Positions 36,220 to 44,352 of a stretch of 64,000 nucleotides of DNA are shown piece by piece (the stretch's first letter is position 1; each line of letters starts with the position of its first letter). The notes beneath the pieces are model-generated. The model had not been told where the DNA came from. It saw only the letters and a list, made by a program, of their open reading frames with translations, and did no database searches. The DNA comes from Piscinibacter sp. (GTDB taxonomy: Bacteria > Pseudomonadota > Gammaproteobacteria > Burkholderiales > Burkholderiaceae_C): positions 62,001 through 126,000 of the forward strand of contig JAHBZL010000002.1 of assembly GCA_019635485.1 (NCBI GenBank). The letters run 5' to 3'. Both the position numbers and the translations under genes were made by a program.

Positions 36220-37431
36220 ATGCCTGCCTACCGCTTCGAAGCGCTCGACGCCGCCGGCAAGTCCACCAGCGGGCTGCTCGAGGCCGACAACGCCAAGGCC
36301 GCGCGCGCCCAGCTGCGCGCGCAGGCGCTGGTGCCGCTGGAGGTCTCGCAGGTCGCCGGCGCCTCGGCCGGCGGCGGGCGCAGCTTCGCGCGGCGTGTCT
36401 TCACGAGCACCGGCCTGACGGTCTGGACGCGCCAGCTGGCCGGGCTGGTCGGCTCCGGCCTGCCGCTCGAACGCGCGCTGACCGCGCTGGCCGACGAGGC
36501 CGAGGACAACCGCCAGCGCGAGCTGGTCGCCCATCTGCGCAGCGAGGTCAACGCCGGTTCGCCGTTCGCGCGCGCGCTGGCCAGCGTGCCGCGCGAGTTC
36601 GACGACGTGTACCGCGGCGTGGTCGCCGCCGGCGAGGCCAGCGGCGCGCTCGGCCCGGTGCTGGAGCGCCTCGCCGACGACCTGGAGGAACGCCAGGCGC
36701 TGCGCGCCAAGCTGATCGGCGCCACGCTGTACCCCGCGATCGTCTCGCTGATCGCCGTCGTCATCGTGGTCTTCCTGGTCACCTACGTGGTGCCGCAGGT
36801 GGCCTCGGTGTTCACCAGCTCGAAGCGTGCGCTGCCGGCGCTGACGGTGGCGATGCTCGCGATCAGCGGCTTCCTGCGCCAGTGGGGCTGGCTGCTGGTG
36901 CTCTCGGTCGTCGGCGGCGTCGGCGCCCTGCTGTACATGCTGCGCAACGAGGCCTTCCGCGAGCGCTTCGACGCGGCCTGGCTCGGCCTGCCCCTGATCG
37001 GCAAGCTCTCGCGCGGCTACAACGCCGCCCGCTTCGCCGGTACGCTGGCGATGCTCGCCGGTGCCGGCGTGCCGATCCTGAAGGCGCTGCAGGCGGCCGC
37101 CGAGACGCTGTCCAACCGGGCGATGCGCGCCGACGCGATGGACGCGCTGGTGCGGGTGCGCGAGGGCGCCCCGCTCGCCTCCGCGCTGGCGGGCAAGAAG
37201 CGCTTCCCCGGCATCCTCGCGATGTTCTCGCGCCTGGGCGAGCAGACCGGCCAGCTGCCGCTGATGCTCGAGCGCGCCGCGCGCCAGCTGGGCGGCGAGG
37301 TGCAGCGCCGCGCGCTGCAGATGGCAACCATCCTCGAGCCACTGCTGATCGTCGCGATGGGCGGCGTGGTGATGCTGATCGTGCTGGCCGTGCTGCTGCC
37401 GATCATCCAGCTCAACACCTGGGTGAAGTAG
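36220..37431 (+). CDS. gspF: type II secretion inner-membrane platform protein GspF
   Basis: 403 residues, the family size. It has two cytoplasmic GspF domains (TVWTRQLAGLVGSGLPLERAL and RFAGTLAMLAGAGVPILKAL) and three transmembrane helices, the last near the C-terminus (VMLIVLAVLLPIIQLN). It is the polytopic core of the assembly platform. Last gene of the operon; a 57-bp tandem repeat follows its stop directly. Confidence 0.94.
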   Translation: MPAYRFEALDAAGKSTSGLLEADNAKAARAQLRAQALVPLEVSQVAGASAGGGRSFARRVFTSTGLTVWTRQLAGLVGSGLPLERALTALADEAEDNRQRELVAHLRSEVNAGSPFARALASVPREFDDVYRGVVAAGEASGALGPVLERLADDLEERQALRAKLIGATLYPAIVSLIAVVIVVFLVTYVVPQVASVFTSSKRALPALTVAMLAISGFLRQWGWLLVLSVVGGVGALLYMLRNEAFRERFDAAWLGLPLIGKLSRGYNAARFAGTLAMLAGAGVPILKALQAAAETLSNRAMRADAMDALVRVREGAPLASALAGKKRFPGILAMFSRLGEQTGQLPLMLERAARQLGGEVQRRALQMATILEPLLIVAMGGVVMLIVLAVLLPIIQLNTWVK

Positions 37432-37432
37432 A

Positions 37433-37562
37433 GCCCCCCAGTCGCTTCGCTCCTGCCCCCGAGGGGCGCCGTCCGGCTTGGGACGGCCCGGCGCCGGACA
37501 GATCGGCCCCCCAGTCGCTTCCCTCCTGCCCCCGAGGGGCGCCGTCCGGCTTTGGACGGCCC
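37433..37562 (+). repeat. 57-bp direct repeat, two copies
   Basis: Copies at 37433-37489 and 37506-37562 differ at only two positions and are separated by 16 bp. Each contains GCCCCTCGGGGGC-like and CCGTCC/GGACGG inverted segments, so the RNA would fold into paired hairpins. It lies 1 bp after the gspF stop and may act as a terminator of the gsp operon. Confidence 0.9.
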
Positions 37563-37581
37563 AAGCCGGACGCTGAACCTC

Positions 37582-37597
37582 TGGCACGCAACGTGCA
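37582..37597 (+). promoter_or_regulatory. sigma-54-like -24/-12 promoter before the AAA+ gene
   Basis: TGGCACG-CAAC-GTGCA matches the sigma-54 consensus (TGGCACG-N4-TTGCW) at all but one position, with GG and GC exactly 12 bp apart. It would give a leader of about 85 bases before the AAA+ ATPase gene. A second TGGCACG at 37638 has the wrong spacing. Confidence 0.45.
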
Positions 37598-37691
37598 TCG
37601 AACTACCCCGGGATTGGGGTTTTGTTCGATGTCTTCGCTGTGGCACGCTTTGCTTGAATAGAGTCGTGTTTCAGTGGCAACGGAGGATTGG

Positions 37692-38687
37692 ATGACCGCG
37701 TCGAAGGACCTGGTAACCCTGCCGCGCAACGGCCTTCCGATCGCGCAGATGCGCAGCGTCTACCGCGTCGGCGATGTCGAGCGCCGCCTCGACAAGCTGC
37801 CGCCGAAGGAACACGAAAGCCTGCGCTCCACCTACGAGCGCATGATCGAGAAGGGCCCCGAGCGCTTCCAGGTCAAGCCCGCCGGCCTGCCGGTGATGGA
37901 CCACCTGTACGACGACCTGCCCAACTTCACCGAGGTGCTCGACGACGTGCGCCGCCAGCTCGCGCTGTGCGAGGACAGCCGCGACGCGCTGGAGATCACG
38001 CCGCTGCTGCTGCTCGGCCCGCCCGGGGTCGGCAAGACACACTTCGCGCGCGCGCTCTCGCAGCTGCTCGGTACCGGCATGGGCTTCATCTCGATGAGCT
38101 CGATGACCGCCGGCTGGGTGCTGTCCGGCGCCTCGAGCCAGTGGAAGGGAGCCCGGCCCGGCAAGGTATTCGAGACGCTGGTCGACGGTCAGTACGCCAA
38201 CCCGGTGATGGTGGTCGACGAGATCGACAAGGCGGGCGGCGAGCATGCCTACGACCCGCTCGGCGCGCTGTACAGCCTGCTCGAGCACGACACCGCGCAC
38301 ACGTTCACCGACGAGTTCGCCGAGGTGCCCATCGACGCCAGCCAGCTGATCTGGGTCGCCACGGCGAATGACGCGCGGAGCATTCCCGACCCGATCCTGA
38401 ACCGGATGAACGTCTACGAGGTGCAGGCGCCGGACCCCGACGCGGCGCGCCGCATCGCGGCCAAGCTGTACCGCGGCATCCGCGCCGAGCACGACTGGGG
38501 CTCTCGATTCGAGGCGGAGCCGCGCGCCGACGTGCTGGACCGGCTGGCCGAGGTAGCGCCGCGCGAGATGCGGCGCGCCTGGATGACCGCGTTCGGCAAC
38601 GCCAAGCTCGACCGGCGCGACCACATCCTGACCTGCGACCTGCCCGAGGCCGGGCATCGCAGGGCGTCCATGGGCTTCGTGCAGTGA
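37692..38687 (+). CDS. Lon-like AAA+ ATPase without protease domain
   Basis: 331 residues. The ATG at 37692 has CGGAGG 5 bases upstream. Walker A is GPPGVGKTH (109-117), Walker B PVMVVDEIDKAGG, and sensor 1 IWVATANDARSIPDPILNR. The AAA core resembles that of Lon, including the pre-core coiled segment (LPPKEHESLRSTYERM). No Ser-Lys protease domain follows; the protein ends after the small helical lid. Such stand-alone Lon-type ATPases occur in Burkholderiales, with unknown function. It is flanked by the gsp operon and a globin and has a possible sigma-54 promoter. Confidence 0.85.
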   Translation: MTASKDLVTLPRNGLPIAQMRSVYRVGDVERRLDKLPPKEHESLRSTYERMIEKGPERFQVKPAGLPVMDHLYDDLPNFTEVLDDVRRQLALCEDSRDALEITPLLLLGPPGVGKTHFARALSQLLGTGMGFISMSSMTAGWVLSGASSQWKGARPGKVFETLVDGQYANPVMVVDEIDKAGGEHAYDPLGALYSLLEHDTAHTFTDEFAEVPIDASQLIWVATANDARSIPDPILNRMNVYEVQAPDPDAARRIAAKLYRGIRAEHDWGSRFEAEPRADVLDRLAEVAPREMRRAWMTAFGNAKLDRRDHILTCDLPEAGHRRASMGFVQ

Positions 38688-38911
38688 CGCGGCAACCGCG
38701 ACGGCGCGGCGCCGCGCCCGCAACATCCGTCGCGGGAGCGGGCGCTCACAACGCTGTGGCCCGCGGCCAGTAAGAATCTCAGGGCATCTCGCATCCGTCG
38801 GCCTCGGCCGGCTCGATGCGATCGTGGTCGCTACAAAGGAAACGCGCGACGAAATGCCGGTGCGACACGGGGCAGCGATGCTGACGCTCCCGAACCTGCC
38901 CCACCCCGGCC

Positions 38912-39340
38912 ATGACCCCGCAACAGATCGAACTCATCCGCCGCAGCCACGCGCTGATCGCGCCGCAGGCGGAACGCGCCGGGACGTTGTTCTACCACCA
39001 CCTCTTCACCCTCGCGCCGGCGCTGCAGCCGCTGTTCATCGGCGACATCCGCCAGCAGTCGGCCCGGCTGATGCAGATGATCGGTGCCGCCGTCGGCCTG
39101 CTGGACCGCCCGCAGGAACTGCTGCCGGTGCTGGCCCACCTCGGTGCGCGCCACGCCGGCTACGGCGTGCAGGCGCGGGACTATCAGGTGGTCGGCGTCG
39201 CGCTGCTCGAGACGCTGCAGGAAGCCCTGGACGCGGCGTTCGACAGCGAGACCCGGGCGGCCTGGACGGCGATGTACGCCCTGGTCAGCACGACGATGAT
39301 CGCCGCCGCGCACGCCGAATCGGCGCCGCAAACGGCCTGA
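38912..39340 (+). CDS. single-domain globin (flavohaemoglobin-type)
   Basis: 142 residues. The haem-ligand His is H81 in GARHAGYGV, and FYHHLFTLAPALQPLF matches the B-C region of bacterial haemoglobins. There is no FAD/NAD reductase domain, so it resembles Vitreoscilla-type haemoglobin. It may bind O2 or NO. The N-terminal start MTPQQIELIRRS fits the family. It is convergent with the histidine kinase gene. The 224-bp gap upstream has no recognisable gene. Confidence 0.85.
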   Translation: MTPQQIELIRRSHALIAPQAERAGTLFYHHLFTLAPALQPLFIGDIRQQSARLMQMIGAAVGLLDRPQELLPVLAHLGARHAGYGVQARDYQVVGVALLETLQEALDAAFDSETRAAWTAMYALVSTTMIAAAHAESAPQTA

Positions 39341-39373
39341 CTTCCGCGCGCGCCGGTGCCGGACTGCCCCGGC

Positions 39374-42238
39374 TCAGCGCGCCAGCAGCTCGTGCACGCG
39401 GCCGACCAGGTCGTCGCGCGCGAACGGCTTGTCCAGGCTGCCGCAGCGCGACTCGGCCAGGAATTGCTCGGCGCCGGGCGACAGCGTGTCGCCGGTCACG
39501 AAGAGCATGCGCCGGGCGAGCGCGGGCTGCCGCTCGCGCACCGCCCGCCACAGGCCGGCACCGTCCATGTCGGGCATGCGCAGGTCCGAGACGATCGCAT
39601 CGAACCGTGCCTCGCCGAGCAGTTCCAGCGCCACCGCGCCGGACTCCGCGGTCGCCACCTCGAAGCCCGCCCCTTCCAGCATGGCCCGCATCAGGTCGGC
39701 CAACTCGGGTTCGTCGTCGACCACCAGCAGGCGCGCGGCCGTGGCCTCCTCGCTCGGCGCGAGCCGCCCCGGCTCGGTGGCGGCATCGCGTTCGCCGCTG
39801 ATCGGCAGGCTGAGCCGGAACACCGCCCCGCCCTGGCTGGACTCCAGGCCGAGCTCGCCGCCGTGCTCGCGCACCAGCGAACGCGACACCGCCAGGCCGA
39901 GCCCGGTGCCCAGCCCTTCCGGCTTGGTGGTGAAGAACGGCTCGAAGATCTTCTCGCGCAGCGCCGCCGCGATGCCCGGCCCGCTGTCGGCCACGCGCAG
40001 CCAGACCCGCGGCTCACGGTTGTCGCGCCGCGCCTCGACGCCGGTGCTGACCCGCACGCGGCGCTCCGCGCCCGCCTGCGGCTCCTGCGCCGCCAGCGCC
40101 TGCTGTGCATTGACCAGCAGGTTCAGCACCACCTGGCCGATCTGGTCCGCATCGGCCCGCACTTCGGGCAGGTCCGCGGCGAGTTCGACCTGCAGCTCGA
40201 CGCCGTGGCTGCGGAAGGTGTAGGCCAGCATCTCGGTCGCCGCCCGCGCGAGGTCGTTGAGCTGCACGCTGCGCCGCTCGGGCGGCTTCTGGCGCGCCAT
40301 GTTCAGGAAGGTGCGCACGATGCGGCCGCAGCGTTCGGCCGCCTCCCGGATGCGCTGCGCATCGGCGCGCAGCGCCGGCGCGTCGACGCACTTCTCCTCC
40401 AGCAGGCTGGCGCGGCCCATCACGATCGCCAGCGGGTTGTTCAGCTCGTGCGCGACGCCGGCCAGCAGGCTGCCCATGGCGCCGAGCTTCTCGCTCTGGC
40501 GCAGCGCCTCGCGCTGCTGCTCGATCTGCTGCGCGGCGGCGCGCCGCTCGGACAGGTCGGTCATCGAGGCGGTGAAGTGCGCCGCATGGCCCACCGCCTC
40601 GGTGCGCCACAGCACCATCTCGACCGGGAACTCGGTGCCGTCCGCGCGCAGCGCCATCATCTCGACACGCCGGCCCAGCAGGCGCGGCGCCTGGCCGGTG
40701 CGCATGCGCTGCATGCCGGCTTCGTGGCCGGCACGGAAGCGCTGCGGCACGATCACGTCGCCGACGGCCTGCCCGAGCACCGCCTCGCGCGTGCGGCCGA
40801 ACATCGCCTCGGCCGCGCGATTGAACTCGACGATGCGGCCCTCGGCATCGGTGGCCACGATGGCCGCCAGCGCGTTGTCGACGATCGCCGACTTGAACGC
40901 CTCCTGCTGGCGCTCGCGCCGCTGCAGTTCGCGCTGGCGCCGGAAGGTCTCGCCGACCGCATCCAGCCAGGGCTGCCAGCGCGCGCCCAGCGTCGGCGCC
41001 GGCGCATCCTCGCGCTGCGACAGCGCACGCAGGTAGGCCAGCACGTGCAGCGCGGGGTCGACGAAGTTGCGCGACACCAGCCACTGCCCGGCGACGAACA
41101 TGGTCAGCAGCGCCAGGCCGATCAGCGCGTTGGGCAGCAGCGCCGGCAGCGCGCGCGTGGTCAGCGTGCTCTCCGGCACCACGCTGACGAAGGCCCAGGG
41201 CGAGTCGCGGCGCGCCACCGCGGAGATCACCCAGCCGTCGTGGTGCAGCGCCGCGCCGTTGGCGCGCAGCGCCGCGTCGACCTGCGCGATCCCGACGCCG
41301 GCCGGCAGGCGGTCCGCCAGCGCGCTGGCGACGACGCGGTTGCCCTGCCCGGCCCCGCCCGGCGCGGTCAGCGGCTGCGCCGAATCGGCCAGCACCTGGT
41401 GCTGCTCGTCGACGATCCAGTCGCGGGCCGCGGCATCGCTCCAGCGCCCGATGCGCTCCTGCAGCTCGTCCAGCCGCACGTCGACCGAGACCTCGCCGAC
41501 ATGCTCGCCGCGCACGAAGACATAGGCGCTGTGCGAGACGACCAGCGCGCCGTGCAGCTGGCTGGTGTACGGCGGGCCCCACTTGGAACGCTCGAAGGGG
41601 CGCGCCTCCAGCCGTTGCCGCGAGCGCTGCGTGGCCTGCGCACGCAGTGGCGCGATCGCCGTCAGCGACGGCACGCCCAGCGTCTCGACGATGCGCCCGG
41701 TGCCGATCCACGGGTAGCCGAACGAGGTGTTCAGGTCGGTGCCGGCGAACCAGGTCGCCTCGAAGGCCGGCGTGCGGCGGTGCACCACGCGCGCCTGGCT
41801 GACGAAGGCCTGCGCACGCCGCAGCCAGACCTCCGGCGGCGGGGAGCCATCCGGCGGCGCCCACCAGACCTGGCCGAACCGGTCGCGCTGCGCCGGGGTG
41901 GCCGGGTCGATCGACCACCCGTCCGGCTGCCCGTGCACCCAGCGGCGCTGCAGCGCGGCGCGCAGACCCGGCCCGCTGTCCGGCGGCTCGTCCCACTGGG
42001 TCTCGAGCAGCACGCGCAGGTCGTTGACATGCTCGACCGCCGGCCGCACCAGCTCGGCCAGTTCCTGCGCGCGCTCGTCGACCCGCCGCTCGAGCTGCGC
42101 CTGGGCGTCCGCGCGCAGCTGGCGCAGCTGCAGCATGGTCAGCACCAGCAGCAGCAGCAGCACCGGCACCACCAGCAGCCACATCAGGCGGCGCGTGGCA
42201 CCGCGCGTCGCGGCGGCCGGGTCGCGCAGTTCGGTCAT
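39374..42238 (-). CDS. hybrid sensor histidine kinase
   Basis: 954 residues. Order: transmembrane helix (about 18-40), a long periplasmic sensor region, a second transmembrane helix (about 352-377), a PAS domain (about 440-560), HisKA with phospho-acceptor H597 in GVAHELNNPL, HATPase with NLLVNA (N box), DSGPGI (G1) and GTGLGLA (G2), and a C-terminal receiver with D885 in SDLRMPD. The signal is unknown. The OmpR-type regulator gene lies 82 bp upstream on the same strand and is its likely partner. Confidence 0.92.
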   Translation of the reverse strand: MTELRDPAAATRGATRRLMWLLVVPVLLLLLVLTMLQLRQLRADAQAQLERRVDERAQELAELVRPAVEHVNDLRVLLETQWDEPPDSGPGLRAALQRRWVHGQPDGWSIDPATPAQRDRFGQVWWAPPDGSPPPEVWLRRAQAFVSQARVVHRRTPAFEATWFAGTDLNTSFGYPWIGTGRIVETLGVPSLTAIAPLRAQATQRSRQRLEARPFERSKWGPPYTSQLHGALVVSHSAYVFVRGEHVGEVSVDVRLDELQERIGRWSDAAARDWIVDEQHQVLADSAQPLTAPGGAGQGNRVVASALADRLPAGVGIAQVDAALRANGAALHHDGWVISAVARRDSPWAFVSVVPESTLTTRALPALLPNALIGLALLTMFVAGQWLVSRNFVDPALHVLAYLRALSQREDAPAPTLGARWQPWLDAVGETFRRQRELQRRERQQEAFKSAIVDNALAAIVATDAEGRIVEFNRAAEAMFGRTREAVLGQAVGDVIVPQRFRAGHEAGMQRMRTGQAPRLLGRRVEMMALRADGTEFPVEMVLWRTEAVGHAAHFTASMTDLSERRAAAQQIEQQREALRQSEKLGAMGSLLAGVAHELNNPLAIVMGRASLLEEKCVDAPALRADAQRIREAAERCGRIVRTFLNMARQKPPERRSVQLNDLARAATEMLAYTFRSHGVELQVELAADLPEVRADADQIGQVVLNLLVNAQQALAAQEPQAGAERRVRVSTGVEARRDNREPRVWLRVADSGPGIAAALREKIFEPFFTTKPEGLGTGLGLAVSRSLVREHGGELGLESSQGGAVFRLSLPISGERDAATEPGRLAPSEEATAARLLVVDDEPELADLMRAMLEGAGFEVATAESGAVALELLGEARFDAIVSDLRMPDMDGAGLWRAVRERQPALARRMLFVTGDTLSPGAEQFLAESRCGSLDKPFARDDLVGRVHELLAR

Positions 42239-42320
42239 TCAGCCCTCGGGCCGCCGGGTCCGGCGGTCGATCGCGCGCGAGGCGGCAGGCCGGGCAGGAA
42301 GGGGCCCGCGCCGATGCATG

Positions 42321-43061
42321 TCACGCCGGCACGAACACGTAGCCGACGTTGCGCACCGTCTTCAGCACCTCGGGCTTGTCGGGGTTGCGCTCGATCTTGC
42401 GGCGCAGGCGCATCACGCGCAGGTCGATCGAGCGATCGAACACGTCCCAGCCGCGGTTGTGCGCCTGCTCCATGATCTGGTCGCGGTTCAGCGGCCGGTT
42501 CGGGTGGCGCGCGAACAGCGCGAGCAGGTCGAACTCGGCGGCGCTGATCTCGATCTCCGCCCCTTCGGCGCCGAACAGGCGGCGCTGGTCCAGGTCCAGC
42601 GTGCAGGCGCCAAAGCGCACGCGGCGCGTCGGCGGCTCGGCCGGCACGGTGGGCACCGGTGGCGGTGGCGCCGACAGCCGGCGCTGCAGCGCGCGCACGC
42701 GCGCCAGCAGCTCGCGCAGCTCGAAGGGCTTGGGCACGTAGTCGTCGGCGCCGAGTTCCAGCCCGACGATCCGGTCGACCGACTCGCCGGCGGTCGTCAG
42801 CATCATCAGCCCGACATGCGGGTGCGCCTCGCGCAGCCAGCGCGCCAGCGACAGACCGTTCTCGCCGGGCATGTTGATGTCCAGGATGGCCAGCGCCGGC
42901 ACGGCCTGCGCGATCAGCAGGCGCGCCGCGGCGGCGTCGCTGGCCTGGCGGACGTCGAAGCCGTGGCGCCCGAAGTACTCCGCCAGCAGCTGGCGCAGCT
43001 CCGGTTCGTCGTCGACGACGAGCAGCTGGAACAGGGGGTCGGCGGAGGAGCTCACGGACAT
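42321..43061 (-). CDS. OmpR-family response regulator
   Basis: 246 residues. The receiver has acidic pair VVDDEPE, phospho-acceptor D61 in ILDINMPGENG, and Lys in YVPKPFEL. A Pro-rich linker (SAPPPPVPTVPAEP) precedes a winged-helix DNA-binding domain (SAAEFDLLALFARHPNRPLNR split by the recognition helix region DRSIDLRVMRLRRKIE). It is transcribed just ahead of the hybrid kinase. The target genes are unknown; the globin next door is a candidate by position only. Confidence 0.93.
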   Translation of the reverse strand: MSVSSSADPLFQLLVVDDEPELRQLLAEYFGRHGFDVRQASDAAAARLLIAQAVPALAILDINMPGENGLSLARWLREAHPHVGLMMLTTAGESVDRIVGLELGADDYVPKPFELRELLARVRALQRRLSAPPPPVPTVPAEPPTRRVRFGACTLDLDQRRLFGAEGAEIEISAAEFDLLALFARHPNRPLNRDQIMEQAHNRGWDVFDRSIDLRVMRLRRKIERNPDKPEVLKTVRNVGYVFVPA

Positions 43062-43125
43062 GGCGGCGAGGTTCGGCGACGGTGGCCGATGATATCGACG
43101 CGCGCCATCGTGGCGCCGCCGGGTT

Positions 43126-43335
43126 TCAGCCCCGCTTCGCGACCGGGCGGCCGTGTTTCATCGGTTTCAGCGGCGGCGCCGCGGGCAGGTCCTCGGCGAA
43201 GCACTCGCTGCGGAACACCAGCGGCTCGGTCAGCGCGAAATCCTGGCGGCGGCGCTGCGGCGCGCCGGCCAGGCGCTGCGCCAGCGCGACCCAGCCGAGC
43301 GACAGCGGACGGGTGAGGGCAAGCAGCTGGGTCAT
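43126..43335 (-). CDS. small unknown protein
   Basis: 69 residues starting MTQLLALTRPLSLGWVALAQ. AGGAG lies 6 bases before the ATG, which supports translation. It has no signal peptide and no motif I recognise; the C-terminal part is basic (KPMKHGRPVAKRG). It is on the same strand as the response regulator, 64 bp upstream. It could be a chance frame in GC-rich DNA, but the ribosome site argues otherwise. Confidence 0.5.
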   Translation of the reverse strand: MTQLLALTRPLSLGWVALAQRLAGAPQRRRQDFALTEPLVFRSECFAEDLPAAPPLKPMKHGRPVAKRG

Positions 43336-43441
43336 CGCAGGCTCCTGGGTGGCGTCGAGAGGCGTTCATCGTCGCCGCCGCCTGTTTCGTGCCTGCGTCA
43401 GCCCCCGGTCGACATGTTTCATTCGTTGCGCGCTGGCTATC

Positions 43442-44344
43442 ATGGCCCTCATGCCGGTCAGCCTGGAAGGTCAGCTCGTCGTCGCGATCTCCTCGCGCGC
43501 CCTGTTCGACTTCGAGGAGGAGAACCGCGTCTTCGAGGCGAGCGACGACCGCGCCTACATGCAGCTGCAGTTCGAGCGCCTCGAGCTGGCCGCGAAGCCC
43601 GGCGTGGCGTTCTCGCTGGTCAACAAGCTGCTCGCGTTCAACACCGCGGCGCCCCGCGTCGAGGTGGTGATCCTGTCGCGCAACGACCCGGTGTCCGGCA
43701 TGCGTGTGTTCCGCTCGGCGCAGCACTTCGGGCTGCCGATCCAGCGCGGTGTGTTCACGCGCGGCCAGCCGCCCTGGCGCTACCTGAAGCCGCTGGCGGC
43801 CAACCTGTTCCTGTCGACCAACGAGGCGGATGTGCGCTCCGCGCTGGGCGCGGGCGTGCCGGCGGCGCGGGTCTACCCGCAGTCGGCGCGCGCCTCCGAC
43901 AGCCACCCCGACGAGGTGCGCATCGCCTTCGACGGCGATGCCGTGCTGTTCTCCGACGAGGCCGAGCGCGTGTTCCAGGCCGCCGGGCTGGACGCCTTCC
44001 AGACCCACGAGCGCGACCGTGCGGCCACGCCGCTCGCGCCCGGGCCGTTCAAGCCGCTGCTGGAGGCGCTGCACCGCCTGCAGCGCGAACCCGCCCGCCA
44101 CATGCGCATCCGCACCGCACTGGTCACCGCGCGCAGCGCGCCGGCGCACGAACGCGCGATCCGCACGCTGATGGACTGGCGCATCGAGATCGACGAGGCG
44201 ATGTTCCTCGGCGGCCTGGCCAAGGGCGAGTTCCTGCGCGAGTTCGAGCCCGACTTCTTCTTCGACGACCAGACCGGCCACATCGAGAACGCCGTGCTGC
44301 ACGTGCCGGCCGGCCACGTGGCGGCGGGCATCGCCAACGGTTGA
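43442..44344 (+). CDS. 5'-nucleotidase of the cytosolic type I family
   Basis: 300 residues. The sequence matches the bacterial branch of the NT5C1-like 5'-nucleotidase family (Pfam 5-nucleotidase): LVVAISSRALFDFEEE, VEVVILSRNDPVSGMRVFRS, FLSTNEADVR, VRIAFDGDAVLFSDEAE and MFLGGLAKGEFL. This is a HAD-like fold in which FDGDAV holds the catalytic Asp pair. It should dephosphorylate nucleoside monophosphates in the cytoplasm. The start is ATG 43442 or the ATG at 43451; no good ribosome site favours either. It is convergent with the Crp/Fnr gene. Confidence 0.82.
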   Translation: MALMPVSLEGQLVVAISSRALFDFEEENRVFEASDDRAYMQLQFERLELAAKPGVAFSLVNKLLAFNTAAPRVEVVILSRNDPVSGMRVFRSAQHFGLPIQRGVFTRGQPPWRYLKPLAANLFLSTNEADVRSALGAGVPAARVYPQSARASDSHPDEVRIAFDGDAVLFSDEAERVFQAAGLDAFQTHERDRAATPLAPGPFKPLLEALHRLQREPARHMRIRTALVTARSAPAHERAIRTLMDWRIEIDEAMFLGGLAKGEFLREFEPDFFFDDQTGHIENAVLHVPAGHVAAGIANG

Positions 44345-44352
44345 TCGAAGGC

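Noticed and set aside
34680-36221. 513-codon minus-strand frame opposite gspE
   Set aside because: Shadow frame; gspE on the plus strand carries all Walker motifs.
37630-37660. Second sigma-54 site at TGGCACGCTTTGCTT
   Set aside because: GG and GC are 10 bp apart instead of 12, so it is not a functional -24/-12 arrangement.
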